Shown one piece after another: positions 48,546 to 59,046 of a DNA stretch of 64,000 nt. Below the pieces are notes generated by a model, which saw only the letters and a list, made by a program, of their open reading frames with translations, had not been told where the DNA came from and searched no databases. The DNA is from Ceratotherium simum simum (lineage: Eukaryota; Chordata; Mammalia; Perissodactyla; Rhinocerotidae). Numbering within the stretch: position 1 is the stretch's first letter; the number at the start of each line of letters is the position of its first letter. The position numbers were made by a program, and so were the translations under genes. The stretch lies in NCBI RefSeq assembly GCF_000283155.1, contig NW_004454210.1, positions 1,483,527 through 1,547,526 of the forward strand, given 5' to 3'.

Positions 48546-48742
48546 TATGTTACTGTATATAAATTATTATAAGTTCATTGCATAGTGACTTTTTCTATCC
48601 TCTTTTGGAGGAAAAGTAATATGGTAAAGGGATAGTGTGAGTAAATTGTTCAGAAGTCTTTTTCTTGCTTGACTGTATTAAGTTTTTGCCCGAAAACTCC
48701 CTCTGATATGTTTAACACTGACAATTTAAAGTAAATATTCAA

Positions 48743-49000
48743 GGGGCCGGCCTGGTGGCGCAAGCAGTTCAGTGTGCACGCTCTGCTGATGCGGCCCGCG
48801 GTTCGCCGGTTCGCATCCCGGGCACGCACCAACGCACTGCTTGGCAAGCCATGCTGTGGCAGCGTCCCATATAAAGTGGAGGAGGATGGGCACGGATGTT
48901 AGCCCAGGGCCAGTCTTCCTCAGCAAACAAAGAGGAGAATTGGCAGATGTTAGCACAGGGCTGATCTCCTCACCAAAAAAAAATAATAATAAAATAAAAT
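48743..49000 (+). repeat. ERE-type SINE, sense
   Basis: GGGGCCGGCCTGGTGGCGCA, GGTTCGCCGGTTCGCATCCC, CTTGGCAAGCCATGCTGTGG, GTTAGCCCAGGGCCAGTCTT and an (AAAAT)n-like tail. Perfect 15-bp duplication AAAGTAAATATTCAA at 48728-48742 and 49001-49015. Confidence 0.95.
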
Positions 49001-50105
49001 AAAGTAAATATTCAATTCTGGGGGATTTTACAGCTGCCTTTTATTCTTTGGTTGCCATTTACCTTATTTCCTGGACTAAATTTGCCTTATAACTTGGAGT
49101 GACAGAGATCACTTTGACCATCATAACTGTCATGGGGGCGTTATAACATAGGATGGAAGGCATAATATGTATAAAAACATTTACTTCTCTTAAACACAAG
49201 ACTCTCAATACAAGAGAATGTGTATTCTGCTGCTGTTGGATGGAATGTTGTGTATATGTCTGTTAGGTCCGTTTGGTCTATAATGTTATTTGTCTGCTAT
49301 TTCCATATTGATTTTCTGTCTGGATCATATATCCATTGATGAAAGTGGAGTATTAAAGTCCCCCACTATTAATGCATTACTGTCAATTTTTCCCTTCAGT
49401 TCTATTAATATTTTTTTTATGTATTTAGATACTCCAATGTTGGATGCATATATATTTACAATTCTTATACCTCTTGATTAATTGACCCTTTTCTCATTAT
49501 ATAATGACCTTCCTTGTGTCTTGTGACCGATTTTGACTGAAAGTCTATTTTGTTTGATATAAGTTTAGCAAACCCTGCTCTCTTTTGGTTAACATTAGCA
49601 TGGATCTCTTTTTCTATCCCTTCACTTTCAGCCTGTGTGTGTCCTAAAGTGAGTCTCTTATAGGCAGCATATTGTTGAATCTTGTTTTTTTATCCATTCA
49701 GCCACACTGTGTATTTTGATTGAGAATTTAATCCACTTGTATTTAAAGTAATTATTGATAGATAAGAACTTATTATTGCCATTTTGTTAATTGTTTTCTG
49801 GCTTTTATATTTCCTTTATTTCTTCCTCTCTTGCTGTCTTCCTTTGTGATTTGTTGATTTTTTGCAGTAGTATGCTTTGATTCCTTTCTCTTTAACTTTT
49901 ATTTATCTACTAGAAGTTTTTGTGTTTACCATGAGGTTTACATAAAGCATCTTATTGTTATAACAGTCTCTTTTAAACTGATAACTTCAATTGTATACAA
50001 AAACTCTACACTTTTTCTTCTTTCCCCTGATGTGTTTTATGCTAATAATGTTATCTTTTACATCTTTTTGTATTACATATCCATTAACAAATTATTGCAC
50101 CTCTG

Positions 50106-50414
50106 CAGGCACACCTCATTTTATTGTGCTTTACAGATATTGCATTTTTTATAAGATCCTCCACCAGCTAAAAAGATTACAACTTGCCTAAGGCTCAGAT
50201 GATGGTTAGCATTTTTTAGCAATAAAGTATTTTTTAATTAAGGTATATACGTTGTTCCTTTAGACATAATGCTATTGCACACTTAATAAAGTATAGTGCA
50301 GACAAATTTATGTGCACTAGGAAACCAAAAAATTCGTGTGACTCACTTTATTGCGATATTTGCTTTATTGCGGTGGTCTGGAACCAAGCCCGCAATATCT
50401 TTGAGGTATTTGTG
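50106..50414 (+). mobile_element. Internally deleted Tigger1-like DNA transposon
   Basis: 5' end CAGGCACACCTCATTTTATT joined directly to the 3' part (CCTCCACCAGCTAAAAAGAT, AGGCTCAGATGATGGTTAGC, ATTCGTGTGACTCACTTTAT, GCGGTGGTCTGGAACCAAGC) and ending TTTGAGGTATTTGTG. The retained 3' part corresponds to the last codons of a Tigger transposase, and the rest is deleted. The ends form inverted repeats. Confidence 0.82.
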
Positions 50415-50941
50415 TAGTTATTTTAATGTTTTTGTCTTTTAACTTCTATACTAGAGTTCAAACTGACTTATACACATCTATTAGAGTATCATACTGTTTG
50501 GAATTTGACTGTATATTTGCTTTTACCAGTGAGTTTTATACTTTCATACATTTCATTTCCTTTTATTTCAATTTGAAGAACTCTCCTTAGCATTTCTTGT
50601 AAGGTATGTCTAGTGGTGATGAAAACCCTCTGCTTTTGTTTATCCAGGAAAAATCTTTGTCTCTACTTCATTTCTGAAGGACAGCTTTACCAGATATAGT
50701 ATTCTTGGTTGGCAGTGTTTTTCTTTGAGCGCTTTGAATATATCATCTCACTCCCTCCTACACTGCAATTTCAGCTTTTCTCTTGCTGCTTTCAAAATTC
50801 TCTTTTGCCTTTGACTTGTGACAAATTGATTATAATATATCTTACTATAATCTTCTTTTGGTTGATTTTGTTTTGGGTCCTTTGAGCTTCACGTATGTGG
50901 AAGTCCATATTCCTTCTAATATTTGGGAGCTTTTCAGCTAT

Positions 50942-51363
50942 TCTTTCTTTTTTTTTATTGTGATAACATTGGTTTATAACATTGTATAAATTTTGGGTGT
51001 ACATCATTATACTTCTATTCTGCATAGATTACTTCATGTTCACCACCCAAATACTAATTACAATCCATCACCACACACATGTGCCTAATCATTCCTTTCA
51101 CACTCCTTCCTCCTCCTTTCCTCCTGGTAACCACCAATCCAATCTCTATCTCTATGTGTTTGTTGTTGTTTTTATCTTCTACTTAGGAGTAAGATCATAT
51201 GGTATTTGACCTTCTCCCTCTGACTTATTTCACTTAGCATAAGACCCTCAGTGTCCATCCATGTTGTCACAAATGGCTGGATTTCATCGTTTCTTATGGC
51301 TGAGTAGTATTCCATTGTGTATATATACCACATCTTATTTATCCATTCATCCCTTGATGGGCA
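50942..51363 (-). mobile_element. Younger L1 3' end, antisense, running into a gap
   Basis: T-rich start, GTGATAACATTGGTTTATAA, TGGTAACCACCAATCCAATC, AGGAGTAAGATCATATGGTA, GGCTGAGTAGTATTCCATTG and CCATTCATCCCTTGATGGGC. The minus strand reads as ORF2 C-terminus (MWYIYTMEYYSAIRNDEIQP). The copy is cut by N at 51364. Confidence 0.85.
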
Positions 51364-52058
51364 NNNNNNNNNNNNNNNNNNNNNNNNNNNNNNNNNNNNN
51401 NNNNNNNNNNNNNNNNNNNNNNNNNNNNNNNNNNNNNNNNNNNNNNNNNNNNNNNNNNNNNNNNNNNNNNNNNNNNNNNNNNNNNNNNNNNNNNNNNNNN
51501 NNNNNNNNNNNNNNNNNNNNNNNNNNNNNNNNNNNNNNNNNNNNNNNNNNNNNNNNNNNNNNNNNNNNNNNNNNNNNNNNNNNNNNNNNNNNNNNNNNNN
51601 NNNNNNNNNNNNNNNNNNNNNNNNNNNNNNNNNNNNNNNNNNNNNNNNNNNNNNNNNNNNNNNNNNNNNNNNNNNNNNNNNNNNNNNNNNNNNNNNNNNN
51701 NNNNNNNNNNNNNNNNNNNNNNNNNNNNNNNNNNNNNNNNNNNNNNNNNNNNNNNNNNNNNNNNNNNNNNNNNNNNNNNNNNNNNNNNNNNNNNNNNNNN
51801 NNNNNNNNNNNNNNNNNNNNNNNNNNNNNNNNNNNNNNNNNNNNNNNNNNNNNNNNNNNNNNNNNNNNNNNNNNNNNNNNNNNNNNNNNNNNNNNNNNNN
51901 NNNNNNNNNNNNNNNNNNNNNNNNNNNNNNNNNNNNNNNNNNNNNNNNNNNNNNNNNNNNNNNNNNNNNNNNNNNNNNNNNNNNNNNNNNNNNNNNNNNN
52001 NNNNNNNNNNNNNNNNNNNNNNNNNNNNNNNNNNNNNNNNNNNNNNNNNNNNNNNNNN
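51364..52058. other. Assembly gap (695 N)
   Basis: A run of N between an antisense L1 and the head of an antisense ERE SINE. The true content and length are unknown, and frames spanning it are artefacts. Confidence 0.99.
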
Positions 52059-52091
52059 CAAGCACTTAATCGCTAAGCCACGCGCCGGCCC
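52059..52091 (-). repeat. ERE-type SINE head, antisense, cut by a gap
   Basis: CAAGCACTTAATCGCTAAGC then CACGCGCCGGCCC is the complement of the SINE head. The rest lies within the gap. Confidence 0.88.
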
Positions 52092-52652
52092 TATTATTTC
52101 TTTAAATAAGTTTTCTGCCCCCTTTTTTCTCATCTCCTTCTGGGATTTCCATAATGTGTATATTTATTCTTTTAATGGTATCCCTTAGGTCTCTTATGCT
52201 TTCTTTACACTTTCATTCTTTTTGTTCCTCTTTCTAATTTCAAATAACCTCTCTTTGAATTCACTGATTCTTTATTCTACATGATTGAATCTGCTGTTGA
52301 AGCTTTCTATTGAATTTTTCGGTTCTGTCATTGTATTCTTTCTTCAGCTCCAGCATTTCTGTTCGGTTCTTTTTTTATAGTTTCTGTTTCTTTATTAATT
52401 TTCTCATTTTGTTTGTGGATTCGTTTCCTGATTTCATTTCATTGTCTCTCTGTGTTCTCTTGCATCTCATTGAGCTTCTTTAAGATGAGGACATCATATT
52501 CTTAGATGATATGATTTTAAGATGATGTTTTGAATTCTTTTAGATGATATTTTGAACTCTTTGTCAGGCATTTTGTGGGTCGCAATTGTTTTGGTTTGGC
52601 TACTGGAACTTTATTAGTGTCCTTTGTTGGTGTCATGTTTGCCTGATTCTTT

Positions 52653-52875
52653 TTTTTTTTTTTTTTTGTTTAAAGATTTTATTTATTCATTTTTTTCCCC
52701 CCAAAGCCCCAGTAGATAGTTGTATGTCATAGGTTCACATCCTTCTAGTTGCTGTACGTGGGTCTCGGCCTCGCGTGGGACGAAGAAGTGGTGCCTTGGG
52801 GCGTGCCCGGGATCCGAACCCGGGCCGCCAGCATCAGAGCGCACGCACTTAACCGCTAAGCCACGGAGCCGGCCC
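52653..52875 (-). repeat. Young ERE-type SINE, antisense
   Basis: Long T run, AAGATTTTATTTATTCATTT, CCCCAGTAGATAGTTGTATG, GCCCGGGATCCGAACCCGGG and CTAAGCCACGGAGCCGGCCC. Perfect 17-bp duplication TGTTTGCCTGATTCTTT at 52636-52652 and 52876-52892. Confidence 0.95.
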
Positions 52876-52910
52876 TGTTTGCCTGATTCTTTGTGATCCA
52901 TGTAGCCTTG

Positions 52911-53730
52911 TGTTAGTGGGCCTGCCTTTGGGGTCACAGAGTTGGGTGTCTTCCCCCACGTCCCTGGGTGGGCAGGACTACTCCTGGACCATGGCTGAGA
53001 GAAGCTGGAGCCAAATCACAGGGCTGCTTCAGGCCCTGCATTGGGACCAAGGGTTTGCTCCAGAGGCACTGACGGGCATCTCTCCCACTGGGTCCTGGGT
53101 AGGCAGGGCCCCTCTTGGACCATAGATGGGAGGAGCTAGAGCCAGGTTCCAGAGCCACTTCAAGATCCACAGTCAGAGTAAGGTCAGTGGGCCTACCTCT
53201 GGGGGCACATATGGGTGTGTCTCCCATTGGGTCCCTGGGCAGGCAGGACTACTCCCTGTCCACGGTTACAAGGGGCTGGAGCCAGGTTATGGGGGTGCTT
53301 CAGGATCCGCACTAAGACTGGGATTGGCAGGCCTACCCCTGTGTACATGGATGGGTGTGTGACCAGGCATGTCCCTCTGTGGGCAGAAGTACTCCCAGCC
53401 TGTGGCTGAGTGGACCTGGGGCTGATTTACAGGGCTATTTCAGTATTTTCAGTCAGACCGAGGCTGGAGGGCTTGCCTCAGGGTCATGGATGGGTATGTC
53501 TCCTGCCCAGTTGTGTGTGGGCAGGATTGGTGGCTAAGCGGGGCTAGAGCCTGGTCCTGGAGCTCTTCAGGGTTTACAGCTGGGACCAAGGTTGGTAGGC
53601 CTGATACCCAAGGCGTGGGTGGGCATGACTCCTGCCAGGTCTTTTGGCAAATGGTGTTGGTGGTAAGGCCAAACAGGCTGTAGCTAAGTTCACAGGGAGT
53701 TTGGGTCTGTTCCTGGGTCTGTAGCTGGGA
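52911..53730 (-). repeat. L1 5' UTR tandem array, about six units of 129-140 bp
   Basis: Units start at about 52915, 53050, 53183, 53323, 53463 and 53592, each opening with a GGGCCTGCCT-like anchor (GGTTTGCTCC, GGGCCTACCT, AGGCCTACCC, GGGCTTGCCT, AGGCCTGATA). Each continues with a CATGGATGGGTGTGT-like block, a GGGCAGGACTACTCC-like block and a GGAGCCAGGT-like block. It is GC-rich compared with its surroundings. A seventh partial unit may start near 53760. Confidence 0.7.
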
Positions 53731-54319
53731 CTACACTTAGCATGTATGCCACATGAGCATGGGCTTGCCTTCTCAAAACAGCCCTCCTTGGTCTTGGGCT
53801 CCACTGGGGTTTTACAATCTCTTATCTGGATCCCAAAGTTCCCACAAAGGCACTTTTGTCCATGGATGGCTGCCAAATTATTGTTGCTGAGTGGGGCTAT
53901 GGGTGGGGGACCTCCTATTCCACCATCTTGCTGATATCACCCCTCTATTTTTAATTGCTCCTAAAGAAAATTACTTGTCTAAAGCAGAAATAGTAACAAT
54001 GTCTAGTAAAGGTAAATGTATGACAGTAACAGGACAAAGGATATGAGAGAGGAATTGGATATACTGTTTAAGGTTTTTACATTATACATGAAGTGATATA
54101 ATATTTTTTGAAAACACATTCTGATATATTCAAGACATATATTGTAAGACCTAGAGTAACCACTGGAAAAATGTTCAAAGTCAGGTGAAATTAATATGCC
54201 AATAGTGCAGATAAAATGGAATCGTACAAAGAACACTCAATTTGAAAGCAGCCAACAAGAGAGGAAAATAGGAACATAGGAGAGGTGGAACAAATAGAAA
54301 ACAACTAGCAAGATGGTAA

Positions 54320-57260
54320 ATTTAAATCCAACTGTAGCAAAGTTGCATATGCACTGGAATGGAGCGTGCACTCTGCAGTTGTTGAGTGTAGTGTTCTCTA
54401 AATGCCAGTTAGATTAAGTTTGTTAATAGTGTTGTACAAATTTTCTATATTCTTCCTTTTTTTTTGGTCTACTTTTTCTGTCAATTATTGAGGAGTGTTA
54501 AATCTATCCAACTATGATCATAGATTTGTTTGTTTTTCCTTTTAGACCTCTCAAATTTTGCTTCATATATTTTGAATACAGGTTTTTAAGTTCATAACAG
54601 TTAGGATTGTTATATCTTGTTGTTTTATTCATCCTTTTAATTTTATGAAATGTGCCTCTTTCTCTGTGTTAAAAATTAGAATAGTCTTAATGTCTACTTT
54701 ATCAGATATTAATATAGCCATAACTTCTCTTTTTATGGTATACATATGACTCTTCTATTACTTACAACCTTTTCTTTTTTTTTTTTAACATGTTATTCTC
54801 AACTAATTTCAACATTAAAGAAAAATTTTGAGATTGTTATGATGCACTGAATACCTTTTACCCAAATTCACCAATTTTGGCATTTTGCCATATTTTCTTT
54901 ATTTCTCTCTCTCTCTCTTCCTCCCTCCCTCACTGTCTTTCTGTACGTATACGTGTGTGTATATAGTATTATAAGCCCTTATGGTGTATAATAATTTTGA
55001 TTAATTAGTTAAGATGTTGTTTGTTCTCTATAGTTATTATTATTTTTCTTTTGGAGTAAGTAATGTTTGTGTTTATGTTGAAGTACTTTGAGACTATATA
55101 TTTAGTCTGTTAGTTATCAGATGTCCTCCACCTCCCTCCCCCTTATAGTATCCAGTAATGATTCATGCCTGAATCAGTTCTCTCTCTAATTACTAGTTTA
55201 TGATTTTTAACTAATTTGTGATTTTTAAATTCCTTGTATATGTATTACTTGGCATCTTATTTTAAGGAGTTCTTCCCCATCTGCTTGCTTGCTTTCTATC
55301 TATATCTCTCTTTCATCTACCTCTCACCAGATCAGACTCATGAATTGTTACTTCATTCAGTTGGTTCATTCCTTTACTGTCTATATTCGTTTAAATGCTC
55401 AAATTGTCCCAGATGCAGCTCACACTTGAGCCACTTCAAACTGGCTCCTTTACCTTGTTGATGTACTCCTATCACTTTTTGGAAGATTTCCTTACTTAAC
55501 CATGATATCATTAATTTCTCTGAGGAACCCAGTACCTTTTAGTGCTGAGAGATATCTTGAAAATAAGATCTGGGCATGTGTCCTTATATTTAAAATTGTC
55601 ATTTTTGAATCAACAAATAGTTGAGTATTGTTTTTTTATGCAATCTGCCTAATTGGAGTGTTTATTCCATTACATTAATATATTTAGTGATATGGTTTTA
55701 TTTAAGCCTTCCATCTTGCTATTGTTTTTCTACTTATTCCATTCATTTTTTTTGCTCCTTTTTTTCTGTTTTCCTTCCTTCTTCTCGATTAAGTCTTTTT
55801 ATAGTATTATGACTTCTTCTTACTATTGGCTTACTTGAGTATAACTTTTTGTTTTATTTACTGTTTGTGTGGTTGCTCTGGGGATTACAGTGTACATCAT
55901 TAGCTTATCACAGTTTACCTTGAATAATATTATATCACTTTACATAATTTAAGAATCTTACAAAAGTATAATGTAATTTATCTTCTAACTCCCTTTTTTG
56001 ATAGTGTTGGCATATATTTCACATATACACCTGTTTTTAAACCCTAAAATATGTTGTTTGTGCTTTGAACATTTGATGGTATTTTAAAATTCAATAAAAA
56101 AAAGTAGTTCTTTATATTTACTATGTATTTGACATTTTCAGGCCTTCTCATTTTTTCCTGCAGATCTAGTTTACACACTTTGGTATCGTTTTCCTTTAGC
56201 ATGAAGAATTTCTTTTAGCATTTCTTTTAGTATATATCTGCTGATGTTGTATTTTCTTAACTTTTCTTTGTCTGAAAATATTTTTTGACTTTTGTTTTCA
56301 AAATATATTTTTCAAGATATAGAATTCTAGGTTGATAGTCTCCCTTTCCTCACACTTTAAAGGTGTCATTCCACTGTCTGCTTCTATTGTTTCTGAAGAA
56401 AAATAAGCCATCATCCTTATTGTTGTTGCTCTGAATATATTGTCTTTTTTCTCTGGTTGTTTTTAAGATTTTCTCTTTACTTTTGAACTTGACAATTTGA
56501 TTTGTGATGTTCCTAGGTGTGGTTTTATTTGTATTAGTTCTGTTTGGGCTGTGCTAAACTTCTTGGATCTGTTAATTGAGATCTTTTATCAGATTTGGAG
56601 ATGACTTTGCCAGTATGTCCTTAAATATGTCTCCTTTCTCATCTTTTCTTCTTCTTCTGTGACTCTTCTTCTTCAGCTGCTTGATAGATCATTCAGATTT
56701 CATCATTACTTCAGTGAATGTAAAGTCTCAGTTTTAATTAGTTGCCAAGTACTTCTGATTTCAAATGCTGTTGCAGAAGTCTCTTTGTCCTTAAGACCAA
56801 CTCTGAAATTCCAAAACTTCCATCCAGGAGCTTATGTCTGATCTTAACAGGATTTGAGCAGGGCTGGGTGTCAGCTGTGATTTGTTTTTGCTCTCCTTGG
56901 GATTGAACTTCGGTAGATCCCTGGAATCTAAACCCCTTGGAAAATTTGCAAGATCTCTTTCTGATTTTTAGTACTGCCCTTACCGTTTCTTATGCAGCAG
57001 AATTCTTATAGGAGGGAATGGTTGGGTCAGTGTATTTGTCTTTGTTTGAGAGCTCTTCCAAATTCCAATCTGAAACAGCAGCACACACTATTAAGGGTTT
57101 GGCTGATTTCTCTTCCTCCCGGCAAAGCCTCCCAGCCTGTGACTCTTCCACTCCGTCATCCATCTGTACCCAGATTAGGCAGTTGGCTTCAGATATGAGA
57201 GAGGCTGCTACTCTTTGTTTATCTTTCAAGGACTTGTCCCAGTGTGCAGTTTAGTTCAGT
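54320..57260 (-). repeat. Second long antisense L1 (old)
   Basis: The same antisense order as the neighbouring copy: CACTCTGCAGTTGTTGAGTG, TTATTGAGGAGTGTTAAATC, CTTTATCAGATATTAATATA, GGTTGCTCTGGGGATTACAG, TATAGAATTCTAGGTTGATA, TTTAAGATTTTCTCTTTACT and CTTCTTCTTCAGCTGCTTGA. About 54780-55200 looks like a different inserted repeat of unsure family. More diverged than the 49200-53940 copy. Confidence 0.65.
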
Positions 57261-57559
57261 TCTATATTTTTTGTGTTCATTGCACTTTGTTGACATAAAA
57301 GGAAAATATAGCTTTTAGCTTGGACCTAGCTTTCTTGTTGTTTTGAAGGTAGTGATGGTCTTTCTTGATCTTCTACATTGTATCCAAAAGTGGAACTTTT
57401 GCTAGAGCTTCTTAAGGCATAAGGGAGATATGTAATAAGTACAGAATGCCATGAGGGTGATTACAGTCAGGAGCACCAGATTATTTCAGGCACCTGTGTT
57501 AATCACTTTTATAGCAACCTGTACTTATTTGTAGTTCATAATAAAATTGATATGATGTA

Positions 57560-57690
57560 ATTATGAATTTAATATATGAAGACAGGAACCATGACTATTT
57601 TGTTCACTGCTGTGATCTCAGTATTTCACCAACACAATGCCTAGCACTTTATTTATTTGTGGAATGAAGTATTTTAATTCAATAATAATT
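57560..57690 (+). repeat. L2/MIR-like fragment, sense
   Basis: GAAGACAGGAACCATGACTA, TTTTGTTCACTGCTGTGATC, TCAGTATTTCACCAACACAA and TGCCTAGCACTTTATTTATT resemble the L2 3' end. Confidence 0.5.
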
Positions 57691-58569
57691 TTGGAAAGGG
57701 TGGCAGTGGGCCAGAGGGTTTTGGTCAGTTAAATATATCCTTATGTGGACCTTGTAAAAATATTTTGATGTATCATTTTTTTCCTAACTGATTATGGCCT
57801 CACATTCTGTAGTCTTATTTCTTTCTAATATTTTTCTCTTTTCCACATAGTATGATAATGTAGCTTGCCTGTATATAAAGAATTGTAAGATTTTTAGTCT
57901 GACTGTACTAAGCCTCTGATTTTCTTCTGTAAAAAAAGAAATCAGTGAGGTAAAAGTTGTGAACATTGTACATAGCGATAAATTATTAACAAATAACTGC
58001 TCACAAATTTTTATTTGTAGTTATTTCTTGATGTTTATAAACAAGTGTTGTTACAATAGTAACCTTATCGTTGAAGAAATGTTTTTCTCAAAAGGATATC
58101 TTTTATAGAAAGGCATCTTGAGTGATGCTTTCAGGGGCTTATGAAGGATGTTATAGGTCTAGAATTCAGTCTGTTGGTTGCAAGACTGTTGTATTCTCTT
58201 TTAAACCTTACATATAAAGATAGCTATTGAATCATTTTCTTCATGTTTAGTTTCCTTTACTGAATAGAAAATGTCATTATTGATCACTTTTGGGATAGTA
58301 AGAATTATAAAATATTTATGCAGAATTAAACTACTGGCTTGAAATATTTATTTTCAAATGAGAGCTAAATAGACATTGTATGAAAGATGGTGCTATCGGA
58401 GCAGAGATGTCTTTTTTTAGGGACCTTTATCAGCTAATTGTGCAGGAAATCTACAGAGAGACCAGGTTAGAAAATTATAAATATTAACAGTCTCTGAAGG
58501 AATTTGGAAGTATGAGAGGAGTGATGGTTTCAGGATGAGGCATCATGCTGGGGAACTCTTTATCTGCCC
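57691..58569. other. Intronic sequence, nothing recognised
   Basis: AT-rich intron between an L2 remnant and a MIR, with no gene or confident repeat. Confidence 0.5.
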
Positions 58570-58824
58570 TGAGAGACAGTACAGCATTGTGTTTAAATGC
58601 TGTAGGCTTTAGAGCTAGACTGCCTGTGTTACAATCCTGTTTTTGGTGTGCACTCACTGTGTGACTTTGAGCAAGTTACTTAACTTCTCTATGCCTTCAT
58701 TTCTTCATCTGTGGAGATAATAATAAAACTACTTCCTATGGTTATTGTGAAGGTTAAATGAATTTTAATACATTAAAGTACTTAGAATAATTTCTGGCAC
58801 ACAATAAATGTTATTTGCTGCTGC

Positions 58825-58825
<1 letters not shown>
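58570..58825 (+). repeat. MIR SINE, sense
   Basis: Nearly complete: GACAGTACAGCATTGTGTTT, AGAGCTAGACTGCCTGTGTT, GTGTGACTTTGAGCAAGTTA, CTTAACTTCTCTATGCCTTC, TTATTGTGAAGGTTAAATGA and TCTGGCACACAATAAATGTT. Confidence 0.9.

Positions 58826-58856
<31 letters not shown>
58826..58856. repeat. (ATT)n microsatellite
   Basis: About ten ATT units grown from the MIR 3' end, 78 bp upstream of the exon at 58935. Confidence 0.97.
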
Positions 58857-58857
<1 letters not shown>

Positions 58858-58934
58858 AGTGCCACTGGCACCTTGTTTTTTTGCAGAATAATTCTGCTAC
58901 CTGGTATGACTGACTCTTGACACCTCTTTTTCAG

Positions 58935-59046
58935 CTCAACTGAAGTTGATGACATGATTCGTAAATCTACAAACCTGTTGCTAACCAGGACTCTGAGCAA
59001 CGCTCTGCAGAATGTCATTAAAAGGAAGAATATTGGACTTACTGAG
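58935..59046 (+). CDS. EXOC6B: EXOC6B internal exon 8 of 8 seen
   Basis: This 112-nt exon completes the split serine and encodes STEVDDMIRKSTNLLLTR and then TLSNALQNVIKRKNIGLTE. The acceptor is CCTCTTTTTCAG and the donor GAG|GTAAAA at 59047. DDMxRKSTNLLLTRTLS is a strongly conserved Sec15 motif, and NVIKRKNIGLTE is the EXOC6B form. It ends in phase 0. The next family block (LVQIIINTTHLE) was not found before 64000, so the gene continues beyond the window. Confidence 0.95.

Larger units (their letters stand above)
49200..53940 (-). repeat. Long antisense L1 with its 5' end preserved, several later insertions
   Basis: Antisense ORF2 endonuclease region first (TGTGTATTCTGCTGCTGTTG, TTGATTAATTGACCCTTTTC), then upstream L1 regions (CTAGTGGTGATGAAAACCCT, CATTTCTTGTAAGGTATGTC), then a GC-richer 5' UTR ending TCCACCATCTTGCTGATATC, the complement of a typical L1 5' start (AGCAAGATGGTGGA). 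Insertions: Tigger at 50106-50414, another L1 plus gap plus ERE at 50942-52091, and an ERE at 52653-52875. No intact ORF. Confidence 0.7.
28610..59046 (+). other. EXOC6B: EXOC6B locus, partial (eight internal coding exons)
   Basis: Eight exons joined in order give one uninterrupted 250-codon frame. The family is Sec15, a subunit of the octameric exocyst, which tethers secretory and recycling vesicles to the plasma membrane; Sec15 proteins are effectors of Rab GTPases such as Rab11 through the C-terminal helical domain. The visible part starts before the middle of the protein and runs into the Sec15 C-terminal domain. Intron sizes seen are 367, 1327, 13218, 946, 1619, 874 and 11336 bp. EXOC6B is preferred over EXOC6 from remembered paralogue differences: RKQRRKQ, LQPPSNM, HTTQGLVNRAYIDELWEM, ILDSDNYSPIP and PFPKKFPFSEFVPKVYNQ match EXOC6B better. 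Start codon, earlier exons, 3' exons and UTRs lie outside the window. No frameshift or stop was seen in the exons. Confidence 0.9.

Noticed and set aside
51172..52133. Four overlapping frames of 250-297 codons
   Set aside because: They span the second N gap. The real ends are L1 ORF2 C-terminus and ERE head sequence.
53126..53876. Several overlapping 60-100-codon frames in a GC-rich block
   Set aside because: They arise from the degenerate L1 5' UTR tandem array, which has few stops on account of its GC content. No protein family resemblance.
28610..59046. Assignment to the paralogue EXOC6 (Sec15A)
   Set aside because: Considered because the proteins are similar, but the visible residues (LQPPSNM, HTTQGLVNRAYIDELWEM, ILDSDNY, NVIKRKNIG) agree with EXOC6B as I recall it. 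An alignment would settle it.
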